DNA of 64,000 nt from Nonomuraea sp. NEAU-A123 (GTDB taxonomy: Bacteria; Actinomycetota; Actinomycetes; Streptosporangiales; Streptosporangiaceae). The number at the start of each line of letters is the position of its first letter. The first letter of the stretch is position 1. The notes under the pieces are model-generated. The model had not been told where the DNA came from and ran no database searches. It was given only the letters and a program-made list of their open reading frames with translations. Shown piece after piece: positions 44,292 through 50,707 of the stretch. Location: the NCBI RefSeq assembly GCF_018603905.1, contig NZ_JAHFZZ010000002.1, positions 744,001-808,000 on the forward strand. The letters are read 5' to 3'. A program made the translations under genes and the position numbers.

Positions 44292-44720
44292 GTGACCCAA
44301 CTGACCGTCGAAGACCGCATCGAGATCGAAGAGCTGATCTCGCGGCTCTGTCACGCCCTCGACTTCAGCAGGCCAGAGGACTTCGTGGCCGTCTTCGTGC
44401 CGCACGGCGCGTTCCAGGCGACGACCTCGGCCAGATCGGGCGGCGCGGTCCGGTTCCGCCACGAGGGTCACGACGGGCTCCGAGCCTTCGCTGATGCCGC
44501 CGCCGCCAAGCGCGGCGGCCTCGGCCGGCACTGGACCGGCAACCTCGTCGTGCGGGGCGTTCCCGGCGGCGCCGAGGCCACGTCGTACGTCATGTTCCTG
44601 GAGATCGACCCCGGGACCGGAGAGCGGACGATCCCGCTCTCCGGCGTCCACCACGACGTCTTCACCCGTACGGAAGCGGGCTGGCGCTTCGTCGAACGCA
44701 CCATCGTCGCCGACTTCTGA
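44292..44720 (+). CDS. SnoaL-like (NTF2-fold) protein, copy 1
   Basis: The 142-residue protein is a small NTF2-fold cone: VEDRIEIEELISRLCHALDFSRPEDFVAVFVPHGAF in outline opens the helix-strand unit, HEGHDGLRAFAD follows, and the curved sheet ends with VFTRTEAGWRFVERTIVADF. Polar residues inside the cone (His32 in particular) could serve an isomerase, dehydratase or cyclase; relatives include SnoaL cyclases and scytalone dehydratase. It closes the SDR-SDR-SnoaL operon. It may act on a polycyclic or dihydroxy intermediate. Confidence 0.8.
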   Translation: MTQLTVEDRIEIEELISRLCHALDFSRPEDFVAVFVPHGAFQATTSARSGGAVRFRHEGHDGLRAFADAAAAKRGGLGRHWTGNLVVRGVPGGAEATSYVMFLEIDPGTGERTIPLSGVHHDVFTRTEAGWRFVERTIVADF

Positions 44721-44723
44721 CCG

Positions 44724-44744
44724 CCGCCGTGCGGGGCGGCGGCG
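44724..44744. terminator. GC-rich hairpin between convergent genes
   Basis: GCCGCCG (44724-44730) pairs with CGGCGGC (44738-44744) across a seven-base loop, and a 15-base G/C-rich segment is then repeated directly. It lies in the 39-base gap between the SnoaL-like gene and the VOC gene and could serve both. Confidence 0.5.
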
Positions 44745-44759
44745 TGCGGGGCGGCGGCG

Positions 44760-45176
44760 TCACTTGCGGTCGATCAGCTCGATGAGGTTGCCGTAGGGGT
44801 CGGCGACGAAGCAGACACGAGCGCCCGGGCGGGGAGAGGGGCCGGGTTCCATGCGGACGGTGGCACCGGCGCCGACGAGGCGGGCGAACTCCGCGTCGAC
44901 GTCTTCGACGCACAGGCAGATGTGCCCATAGCCGAGCGTGCCCGCGGCCGCGAGGGCGCTGTCCGGGGCGAGACCCGGCACGGCGCCGGGGCGATGCAGC
45001 AGCTCGATGCGGTAGCCGCTTTCGTGCAGGAGCATCACGCCGCGCAGGTCGGTGCCCGCGACCGCGAAGGCGGGGGCCGGGGTGAGGTCGAGGGTGTCGC
45101 AATACCACTCGGTCGCGGCCTCGAGGTCGGGTACGGAGATCCCGACATGGTCGAAACGGATCTTCTGCCTGCTCAT
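44760..45176 (-). CDS. Single-domain VOC (glyoxalase/bleomycin-resistance fold) protein
   Basis: The 138-residue protein has one pair of VOC modules: FDHVGISVPDLEAATEWYCDTL (metal His in FDHV), YRIELLHRPG (Glu), GHICLCVEDVDAEFARL (second His) and ADPYGNLIELIDRK (second Glu). All four positions of a metal site are present, unlike in binding-only proteins, so it is probably a lyase, isomerase or epimerase such as glyoxalase I or methylmalonyl-CoA epimerase. ATG 45176 has AGGTGG upstream. It is divergent from the alpha/beta hydrolase gene with only 39 bases between, and no TGTCGACA box is there. Confidence 0.83.
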   Translation of the reverse strand: MSRQKIRFDHVGISVPDLEAATEWYCDTLDLTPAPAFAVAGTDLRGVMLLHESGYRIELLHRPGAVPGLAPDSALAAAGTLGYGHICLCVEDVDAEFARLVGAGATVRMEPGPSPRPGARVCFVADPYGNLIELIDRK

Positions 45177-45215
45177 GGTGAACCACCTGTCGTCTGATCG
45201 GAAGGAGTACATGTC

Positions 45216-45989
45216 ATGGCCGCAGAACGTGCCCATACCGTCGTCAGGTACGACGACGTCGTCATCGACGTGATCTCGCAGGGACGGGGACCGGTCGTGC
45301 TGCTGGCGCCGTCACTCGGGCGGGGGGCGGAGGACTTCGACGCCGTGGCGGCGGACCTGGCGGCGGAGGGATTCCGGGTCCTCCGACCGCAGCCGCGCGG
45401 CGCCGGGGCGTCGGCCGGGCCCATGACGGGGCTGAGCTACCGCGACTGGGCGGCCGACCTCGCCGCCGTGATCGCGGCCGAGCGGGCCGGTCCGGCCGTC
45501 CTGGTCGGGCACGCGGCGGGCAGCCGGTACGCCCGGGCGGCGGCGGCCTACCACCCGGAACTCGTCCGCGGCGTGGTGGTTGCCGCGGCGTCGGCCGATC
45601 GGCCTCCCCCCGCGGACCTCGCGGCGGCACTCACCGGCAGCGCGGACGCCTCCCTGGTGGACGACCGGCGGCTGGCGGCGCTCCGCGTCGCCTTCTTCGC
45701 GCCGGGAAACGACCCATCGCCATGGCTGCGGGGCTGGTTTCCCGCGACCCATCGGGCGCAGCGTGCGAGCGTCGAAAGCGACGGCTGGCGCTCCGGCGGC
45801 CGGGTGCCCCTGCTGGACCTCATCGCCGAGCGCGACCCCTGGCGACCGCCCGCCACCTGGTCCGAGCTCCAGGAAACGCTGGGCGACCGGGTCTCCACGG
45901 CCGTGATTCCCCAGGCCGCCCACGCGCTCTTCCCCGAGAGACCCCGGCAGGTCGTCCAGGCCGTGGCCGCCTGGATCCGCACACTCTGA
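45216..45989 (+). CDS. Alpha/beta-hydrolase fold protein with Ala at the nucleophile position
   Basis: The 257-residue protein has the alpha/beta hydrolase order: VVLLAPSLGRGAEDFDAV (oxyanion region), FRVLRPQPRGAGAS, the elbow LVGHAAGSRYARA, a cap around 150-200, VPLLDLIAERDPW (candidate acid) and IPQAAHALFPERP (His). The elbow reads G-H-A-A-G where G-x-S-x-G is expected, so the Ser nucleophile is absent. Cofactor-free dioxygenases, C-C lyases and some non-catalytic members keep the fold with altered residues. AAGGAG precedes the ATG. It may act on a ring-fission product by another mechanism, or be a binding protein. Confidence 0.8.
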   Translation: MAAERAHTVVRYDDVVIDVISQGRGPVVLLAPSLGRGAEDFDAVAADLAAEGFRVLRPQPRGAGASAGPMTGLSYRDWAADLAAVIAAERAGPAVLVGHAAGSRYARAAAAYHPELVRGVVVAAASADRPPPADLAAALTGSADASLVDDRRLAALRVAFFAPGNDPSPWLRGWFPATHRAQRASVESDGWRSGGRVPLLDLIAERDPWRPPATWSELQETLGDRVSTAVIPQAAHALFPERPRQVVQAVAAWIRTL

Positions 45990-46000
45990 CCGGCCCGGTA

Positions 46001-46120
46001 GCGGCCGCCCATACGGCGCCCTCACCGGTGCTGGCCGCCCGCACGACGCCCCCACCGGTGCCGGACGCCCGCACGACGCCCCCACCGGTACTAGCCACCC
46101 GCACGGCAGCCTCATGGGTG
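46001..46120. repeat. Four 30-base tandem repeats
   Basis: Units start at 46001, 46031, 46061 and 46091. Each has the plan (c/g)(t/c)(g/a)GCCGCCC-GCACG-CGCC-CCACCGGTG; units 2 and 3 are nearly identical, and 1 and 4 are degenerate. They fill the gap between the alpha/beta hydrolase gene and the ABC ATPase gene, and the last nine bases overlap the ATPase stop end. The unit is a multiple of three but lies outside any supported gene. Confidence 0.9.
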
Positions 46121-46960
46121 GACCGGCGACGCCGCTCCCGGCCGTACGGACGAATCGTTCCCGCCGCGGATGCGGGTCAGGACGCGCGTGCGCAGCTCGG
46201 CGAATCGGGGGTCGGCGCGGGTTTCGATCTGGTCGCGGCCGGCGCCGAGGTCCACGTCGAGGTCGTCGACGACGGTCGCGGGTTTGCCGCCGAGGACGAT
46301 CACGCGGTCACCGAGGTAGACGGCCTCGTCGATGTCGTGGGTGACGACGACGATCGAGATCCCCAGTTGCCTGCGCAGGGCGAGCGCGAGGTCCTCCAGG
46401 TCGAACCTCGCCTGGGCGTCGACCGAGCCGAAGGGCTCGTCCATGAGCAGTACCGGCGACTCGTAGGCGATGGCCCGGGCGATGGCCACCCGCTGCTGCA
46501 TGCCGCCCGACAACTGCCAGGGGTACTTGTCGCCCACATCCGCCAGCCCCACCGCGTCGAGGCTCTCGTCGGCGCGGCGACGCCGGACGTCCCGCTTGAC
46601 GCCAAGGCCCTGGAGAGGGAAGGCGACGTTGTCCCGGACCTTCATCCACGGCATCAACGAGCCCCGGTAGTCCTGGAACACGACGGCGATCTCGGCGAGG
46701 GGTTCGGTGACGGCCCGGTCGCCGTATCTGACGGTGCCCGATGTCGGCCGCATCAGGCCCGACAGGCAGCGCAACAGCGTCGTCTTGCCCGCGCCGGAGG
46801 GGCCCACGATGCACACGAACTCGCCCGGTTCGACACGGAGGGACAGCCCGGCCAGCACATGATGCGCGGCGCCGGCGTGGCCGTAGGACTTGGAGACGTC
46901 CTCGACGATCAGTGCGGCGCGCTCGTGGCCGACGGCGGAGCTGTTGGGACGCAGGTTCAT
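46112..46960 (-). CDS. ABC transporter ATP-binding protein (SsuB/TauB-like)
   Basis: The 282-residue ATPase has Walker A GPSGAGKTT (near 53), Q-loop VVFQDYRGSLMPW, signature LSGGMQQRVAIARA (near 150), Walker B VLLMDEPFG (near 170) and the switch VTHDIDEA. It groups with nitrate/sulfonate/taurine/aromatic-acid importers. It energises the import of the regulon's substrate together with the two permeases and the lipoprotein encoded upstream on the same strand. Its start is an ATGA overlap with permease 2. The 30-base repeats begin at its stop end. Confidence 0.93.
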   Translation of the reverse strand: MNLRPNSSAVGHERAALIVEDVSKSYGHAGAAHHVLAGLSLRVEPGEFVCIVGPSGAGKTTLLRCLSGLMRPTSGTVRYGDRAVTEPLAEIAVVFQDYRGSLMPWMKVRDNVAFPLQGLGVKRDVRRRRADESLDAVGLADVGDKYPWQLSGGMQQRVAIARAIAYESPVLLMDEPFGSVDAQARFDLEDLALALRRQLGISIVVVTHDIDEAVYLGDRVIVLGGKPATVVDDLDVDLGAGRDQIETRADPRFAELRTRVLTRIRGGNDSSVRPGAASPVHP

Positions 46961-47832
46961 GAGACCTCGTTCTGGTCGGCGTTCTGGTCGGCGTTCTGCA
47001 CGGCGTCGTGGCTGGGGTCTGAGCTGTGGCCGGCGTGCGTGCGGGCGGCCCGCCGGGCCCGTGGTGGGCGCTGGAAGTACCGGCCGAGCAGTGCGTGCTC
47101 GCAGACGAGGAGGAGCAGGCTCAGGCCGTAGCCGAGGATGCCGATCAGGATCGTGCCGGCCCAGGTGTCGGTCACCTGGAAGCTCGACCCGCTGCGCAGG
47201 ATGAAGTTGCCGAGCCCGACCGGCGAACCGTAGATCTCGCTGACCACCATCAGGACGACCGCCACCGACAGCGCGATCCGCACGCCGGCGAAGATCTGCG
47301 GCAGCGCTCCGGGCAGCACGACCTTCAGCAGGCGCAGCCGCCAGGGGATGCGGTAGCTCCGCGCGCTCTCCCGTACGGCGGGGTTGATGCCGTGCACGCC
47401 GCTGATGGTGTTGAGCAGGATCGGCCACAGCGCGCCGATGAAGATCAGTAGTACCTTCGGCGCGGCGCCGATGCCGAGCGTCAGGATGATGACGGGCACG
47501 AAGGCGACGGTGGGGGTGGCCCGGGCGAAGTCGAGCAACGGAGCGGTCGCCCGCCGCAGACGGTCGTACTCACCGATCACCGCCCCCAGGCCGACGCCGA
47601 CCACGGTCGCGATGACGGTCCCGAGGGCGATGTTACGCAGGCTGAAGACGAGGTCGCCCTTGAGGTCCCCCTCCGTGAGGCCCGTCCAGAGCGCTCCGGC
47701 CATCTCCGAAAGCGGCGGGAAGTAGAAGCTGCCGCTCCTCGCTGTGGCCACCCACAGGACGGCGACCACCACCACCGGCAGCCAGAGCTGCTTGAGGAAG
47801 GACCTGACGAGGCCGTTGGACACGATATGCAT
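46957..47832 (-). CDS. ABC transporter permease 2 (SsuC/TauC-like)
   Basis: The 291-residue membrane protein has about six transmembrane helices; the first is WLPVVVVAVLWVA and the last is ILIGILGYGLSLLLLVC. The EAA loop lies around SARSYRIPWRLRLLKVVLPGALPQIFAGVRIAL. It would form half of the importer channel. The C-terminal tail carries a 12-base in-frame repeat giving NADQNADQN. ATG 47832 has GAGGAGA just upstream. It follows permease 1 by ten bases and overlaps the ATPase gene. Confidence 0.9.
   Translation of the reverse strand: MHIVSNGLVRSFLKQLWLPVVVVAVLWVATARSGSFYFPPLSEMAGALWTGLTEGDLKGDLVFSLRNIALGTVIATVVGVGLGAVIGEYDRLRRATAPLLDFARATPTVAFVPVIILTLGIGAAPKVLLIFIGALWPILLNTISGVHGINPAVRESARSYRIPWRLRLLKVVLPGALPQIFAGVRIALSVAVVLMVVSEIYGSPVGLGNFILRSGSSFQVTDTWAGTILIGILGYGLSLLLLVCEHALLGRYFQRPPRARRAARTHAGHSSDPSHDAVQNADQNADQNEVS
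46969..47004. repeat. Three 12-base tandem repeats in the permease 2 C-terminus
   Basis: GTTCTGGTCGGC at 46969-46980 and 46981-46992, and GTTCTGCACGGC at 46993-47004. It is four codons long, so the reading frame is kept. It encodes the hydrophilic NADQ tail of permease 2. Confidence 0.9.
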
Positions 47833-47842
47833 TCTCCTCACC

Positions 47843-48676
47843 TCAGCTCGCCTGCGCCGGGGGCCGCCAGCGCAGCAGCCTGGTCTCCATGACACCTGAC
47901 AGCCGATTGATGGAGTAGCCGATCACGCCCGCCGTGATGATGTAGGCGTAGGCGGCGGCCGAGTTGCCGCTCTGCTGTTCCTGGGTGACCATGTGGCCGA
48001 TGCCGGGCAGGGTGGTCAGGATCTCCACCCCGATCGCCACCAGCACCGAGGTCGTCGCGGCCAGCCGCAGACCGGTCATGATCGATGGGAGGGCGCTCGG
48101 CAGGATCACGCGGCGGAAGCGGAGCAGCCGCGGAATCCGGTAGCCGCGGACGGTCTCCTGGATCATCGGCTCCACGCCGCGAGCGCCGTACTGCGCCTGC
48201 AGGAAGATCGGGAAGACGCAGGCGATGAACACGACCGTGGCCTTCATCCCCGATGTGGACCCGAGCACCAGCAGGAAGACCGGGAGCAGAGCGATGACGG
48301 GGAACGACCTGAGCACGTCCACCAGCAGCCGTGAGGACTGCTCGACGGCGGCGTAGGTCCCGCTCACCAGGCCGAGCGGGACGCCGATCACGATGGCCGC
48401 CGCGAGCCCGGCCACCGCGCCGCGCAGGGTGTCGCCGAGCGCGCCCCAGAACTCGCCCGTGCCCGCCATGGCGGCCAGTTCTCCCGCCACCGCGCGCGGG
48501 CCGGGCAGCGCGCTCGCGCTCACCATGCCCACGGCGCTGACCAGCGTCCAGACCGCGAGTACGAGCAGGAAACAGAGAAGCTGAAGCCATATGGTCTTGT
48601 CACGGCCGTCGCCGGCCTTCGAGCCCCGCGTGGACTCGTAGGCCGGCGCGGATCCTCGGCCGGTCGATGTCGCCAT
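47843..48676 (-). CDS. ABC transporter permease 1 (SsuC/TauC-like)
   Basis: The 277-residue membrane protein has a 30-residue charged start, then helices such as IWLQLLCFLLVLAVWTLVSAV and a C-terminal AYIITAGVIGYSINRL. The EAA loop is around RGYRIPRLLRFRRVILPSALPSIMTGLRLA. It differs clearly from permease 2, so the channel is probably a heterodimer, whereas most sulfonate-type importers use one permease twice. It lies between the substrate-binding lipoprotein and permease 2 in a four-gene operon. Confidence 0.9.
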   Translation of the reverse strand: MATSTGRGSAPAYESTRGSKAGDGRDKTIWLQLLCFLLVLAVWTLVSAVGMVSASALPGPRAVAGELAAMAGTGEFWGALGDTLRGAVAGLAAAIVIGVPLGLVSGTYAAVEQSSRLLVDVLRSFPVIALLPVFLLVLGSTSGMKATVVFIACVFPIFLQAQYGARGVEPMIQETVRGYRIPRLLRFRRVILPSALPSIMTGLRLAATTSVLVAIGVEILTTLPGIGHMVTQEQQSGNSAAAYAYIITAGVIGYSINRLSGVMETRLLRWRPPAQAS

Positions 48677-48734
48677 CAGTCGCCGCCTCGAAATCGATGT
48701 CGGTGTGCCGTGCTGACGCCGTTGTGCCGCCGGC

Positions 48735-49754
48735 TCAGCTGGAGGTCGTGGTGGTCGGGGCCTTGTCCCAGTAGAGGGAATCCTGGGCGGGTGCCGACTT
48801 GATCAAGCCGAAGGCGACCATCGAGGTGATGACCGTCGAGAGGGTCTTCGTGTTGATCTCTTTGCTGTAGATCTGGATGGTCCGCTTGGCGATGTAGTCG
48901 GCCGGCAGCTTGGTGTACTTGGTGTCGACCGCGCGCACGGCGTCGGGGTGGGAGTTGGCGTAGTCGATTCCCTTGGCCACCGCGCCGATGAACTTCTCCG
49001 CCACGGCGGGGTTCTTGGCCAGGAATTCGGTGCTGGAGAAGATCAGCGCCTGGGGCAGGCCCGGCAGCGCGTTCGTCCCCTCGCCGATGGCGCGCATGCC
49101 CGCGGCCTTGCCCGCGTCGTAGAACGTGGCGAAGGTGTAGGCGGCGTCGACCTTGCCCGTGCCCACGGCGTCGATCAGGGACGTCACCGGCAGCGCGACG
49201 AACTTGATCGTGCCGGGGTCGGCGCCCGCCTCCTTGGCCGAGTACTCGCAGATGAACTGGAGCGTACCCCCCAGGGCTGGCAGGCCGATGGTCTTGCCGC
49301 CGACGTCGGCGAAGGTCTTGATCGGGCTATCGGCCTTGACCAGCAGGCCGTCGGAGGGCGCGGTCTTGGTCGTGGAAGCCTGAAGCTGGGTGACGATCCT
49401 GACCGGCAGCTTCTGGGCTGCCGCCTTGAGGAATCCGGAGCTGTCAGTCATCGCGAACTGTGCCTCGCCGTTGGCCACCGAGGGCGCGTTCTGCGAGGTG
49501 TCCGCGGCCCCTTCCTTGATCGTGACGTTGAGGCCGGCCTCCTTGAAGAAGTTCTGGTCCTGCGCGATGAAGAGCGGCTCGAAGGTGGATCCGGTCGAGC
49601 GCAGGATCGTGACCGACGTCAGCCCGCCGGCGTCGGTCTTCACCTCGGAGCCGCCCGCGCCGCAGGCGGCGAGGGCGGTGACCGCGACGAGGACCGCGGC
49701 GGCGGCGCGGAGGCTACCGAGGGTGGGGCGGAGGACAATGCTCCGTGACGACAT
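48735..49754 (-). CDS. ABC transporter substrate-binding lipoprotein (NMT1/SsuA-like)
   Basis: The 339-residue protein starts with a lipoprotein signal ending in TALAAC, with Cys31 as the lipidation site. The mature part is an NMT1/SsuA-type periplasmic-binding fold: FIAQDQNFFKEAGLNV, VANGEAQFAMTDSSGFLKAA, TFADVGGKTIGLPALGGTLQF, VALPVTSLIDAVGTGKVDAAYTF. Relatives bind sulfonates, nitrate, thiamine precursors and aromatic acids such as phthalate. It is the first gene of the importer operon; ATG 49754 has AAAGGAG upstream, and boxes 9 and 10 lie 90-150 bases before it. The ligand is unknown but is presumably the compound degraded by the island. Confidence 0.92.
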   Translation of the reverse strand: MSSRSIVLRPTLGSLRAAAAVLVAVTALAACGAGGSEVKTDAGGLTSVTILRSTGSTFEPLFIAQDQNFFKEAGLNVTIKEGAADTSQNAPSVANGEAQFAMTDSSGFLKAAAQKLPVRIVTQLQASTTKTAPSDGLLVKADSPIKTFADVGGKTIGLPALGGTLQFICEYSAKEAGADPGTIKFVALPVTSLIDAVGTGKVDAAYTFATFYDAGKAAGMRAIGEGTNALPGLPQALIFSSTEFLAKNPAVAEKFIGAVAKGIDYANSHPDAVRAVDTKYTKLPADYIAKRTIQIYSKEINTKTLSTVITSMVAFGLIKSAPAQDSLYWDKAPTTTTSS

Positions 49755-49840
49755 TTGTGCTCCTTTGCCAACGCGTTGTCGCGGTGGTTCAGCGAGGGCT
49801 TCGACCGTGGCGAGTAACCAGCGGCAACGTGGCCGAAACA

Positions 49841-49854
49841 TACTGTCGACATTT
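49841..49854. promoter_or_regulatory. TGTCGACA box 9 (ABC importer operon)
   Basis: Reads tacTGTCGACAttt, 87 bases upstream of the lipoprotein start. Confidence 0.7.
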
Positions 49855-49889
49855 GCCTCCGTCAAGGCTTTGGCCGAAATCGACCCGAA

Positions 49890-49903
49890 TCCTGTCGACA
49901 CTC
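49890..49903. promoter_or_regulatory. TGTCGACA box 10 (ABC importer operon, second copy)
   Basis: Reads tccTGTCGACActc, 49 bases from box 9. Two boxes on one promoter could allow looping or cooperative binding. Confidence 0.65.
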
Positions 49904-50090
49904 CCCTTGTGGGCGAGTGGTCGAACGGCCTCGGAATCGCGGCCCACCACTCCCACGAACCCTCTCAGATAGCCCTCTGACATCGCCTTTGGAGCAAGAG
50001 CGGGGGCTTCGGCGAAGGCCGCGATCCGTCGGCCGACATGCGGAGGGCGGACCCTCGATTTCTCTTCCACTTTGCAGGGTTGACCCGCAT

Positions 50091-50104
50091 TACTGTCGAC
50101 ACTA
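50091..50104. promoter_or_regulatory. TGTCGACA box 11 (SnoaL-like/flavin oxidase operon)
   Basis: Reads tacTGTCGACActa, identical to box 3 over all 14 bases, and is 55 bases upstream of the SnoaL-like start. Both boxes precede BBE-type oxidase transcription units. Confidence 0.74.
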
Positions 50105-50158
50105 TGTTGCAAAGGGCGATGTGCTGAGGCCCCACGCCGACACGGGAGAGAGACCTTC

Positions 50159-50707
50159 ATGACCACCAAGGCCGGCGCCCGGACGCTCCCCCCGCAGGCA
50201 TGGGCCCACCGCCAGGGAAAAATCGACATGCGACCGCTCGAACCCGGCGACTGGAGTGCCGGAGCACTCGCCGCGCGGGCCCAGATCGCCGAGGCGTTCA
50301 ACCGATTCGCCACCGCGCACGACGAGGCCAGGGTCGACGTGGTTGTCTCGTGCTTCACCGAGGACACCGTCTTCGAGGTCGCCCAGGGCAAGGCGGAGCC
50401 GTTCACCAGCTTCACCGGCCGGGCCGAGCTGTTCGACCGGCTCACCCGGATCATCGCCGAGCAGGGCGACCAGCGCAGGCACGTGATGGGCAACATCCTC
50501 GTCGAACGGCTCGACCTGGCCGAGGGCACCGCCGCCGCGCTCGCCTTCAGCGTGGTGACCGTGGCGGCCGACGGGCTCACCCTCGGCGCGAGCGTGATCT
50601 ACACGGCCGAGTTGCGGCGGGAGGACGATGGCTGCTGGCGTTTCGCGTACTTCTTCATCGGCATGGACTCCTACTCCGGTGAGCGGCCGAAGGCCGGCGA
50701 GAAGTGA
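50159..50707 (+). CDS. SnoaL-like (SnoaL_4) protein, copy 2
   Basis: The 182-residue protein has a 40-residue lead and an NTF2-fold: ARAQIAEAFNRFATAHDEARVDVVVSCFTEDTVFEV in outline, then GNILVERLDL and the strand WRFAYFFIGMDSYSG. SnoaL_4 members include dehydratases and small subunits beside ring-hydroxylating systems; no large oxygenase subunit is present here. A GTGA overlap couples it to the flavin oxidase gene, implying work on the same intermediate. The far N terminus (MTTKAGARTLPPQ) may not be part of the fold; ATG 50228 is a possible later start. Confidence 0.8.
   Translation: MTTKAGARTLPPQAWAHRQGKIDMRPLEPGDWSAGALAARAQIAEAFNRFATAHDEARVDVVVSCFTEDTVFEVAQGKAEPFTSFTGRAELFDRLTRIIAEQGDQRRHVMGNILVERLDLAEGTAAALAFSVVTVAADGLTLGASVIYTAELRREDDGCWRFAYFFIGMDSYSGERPKAGEK

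Larger units (their letters stand above)
49755..50158. other. 404-base divergent promoter region with three TGTCGACA boxes
   Basis: No gene is supported here. It separates the importer operon from the SnoaL-like/flavin-oxidase pair and holds boxes 9, 10 and 11. The two on the importer side are 49 bases apart and the third is 58 bases before the SnoaL-like start. Confidence 0.7.
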
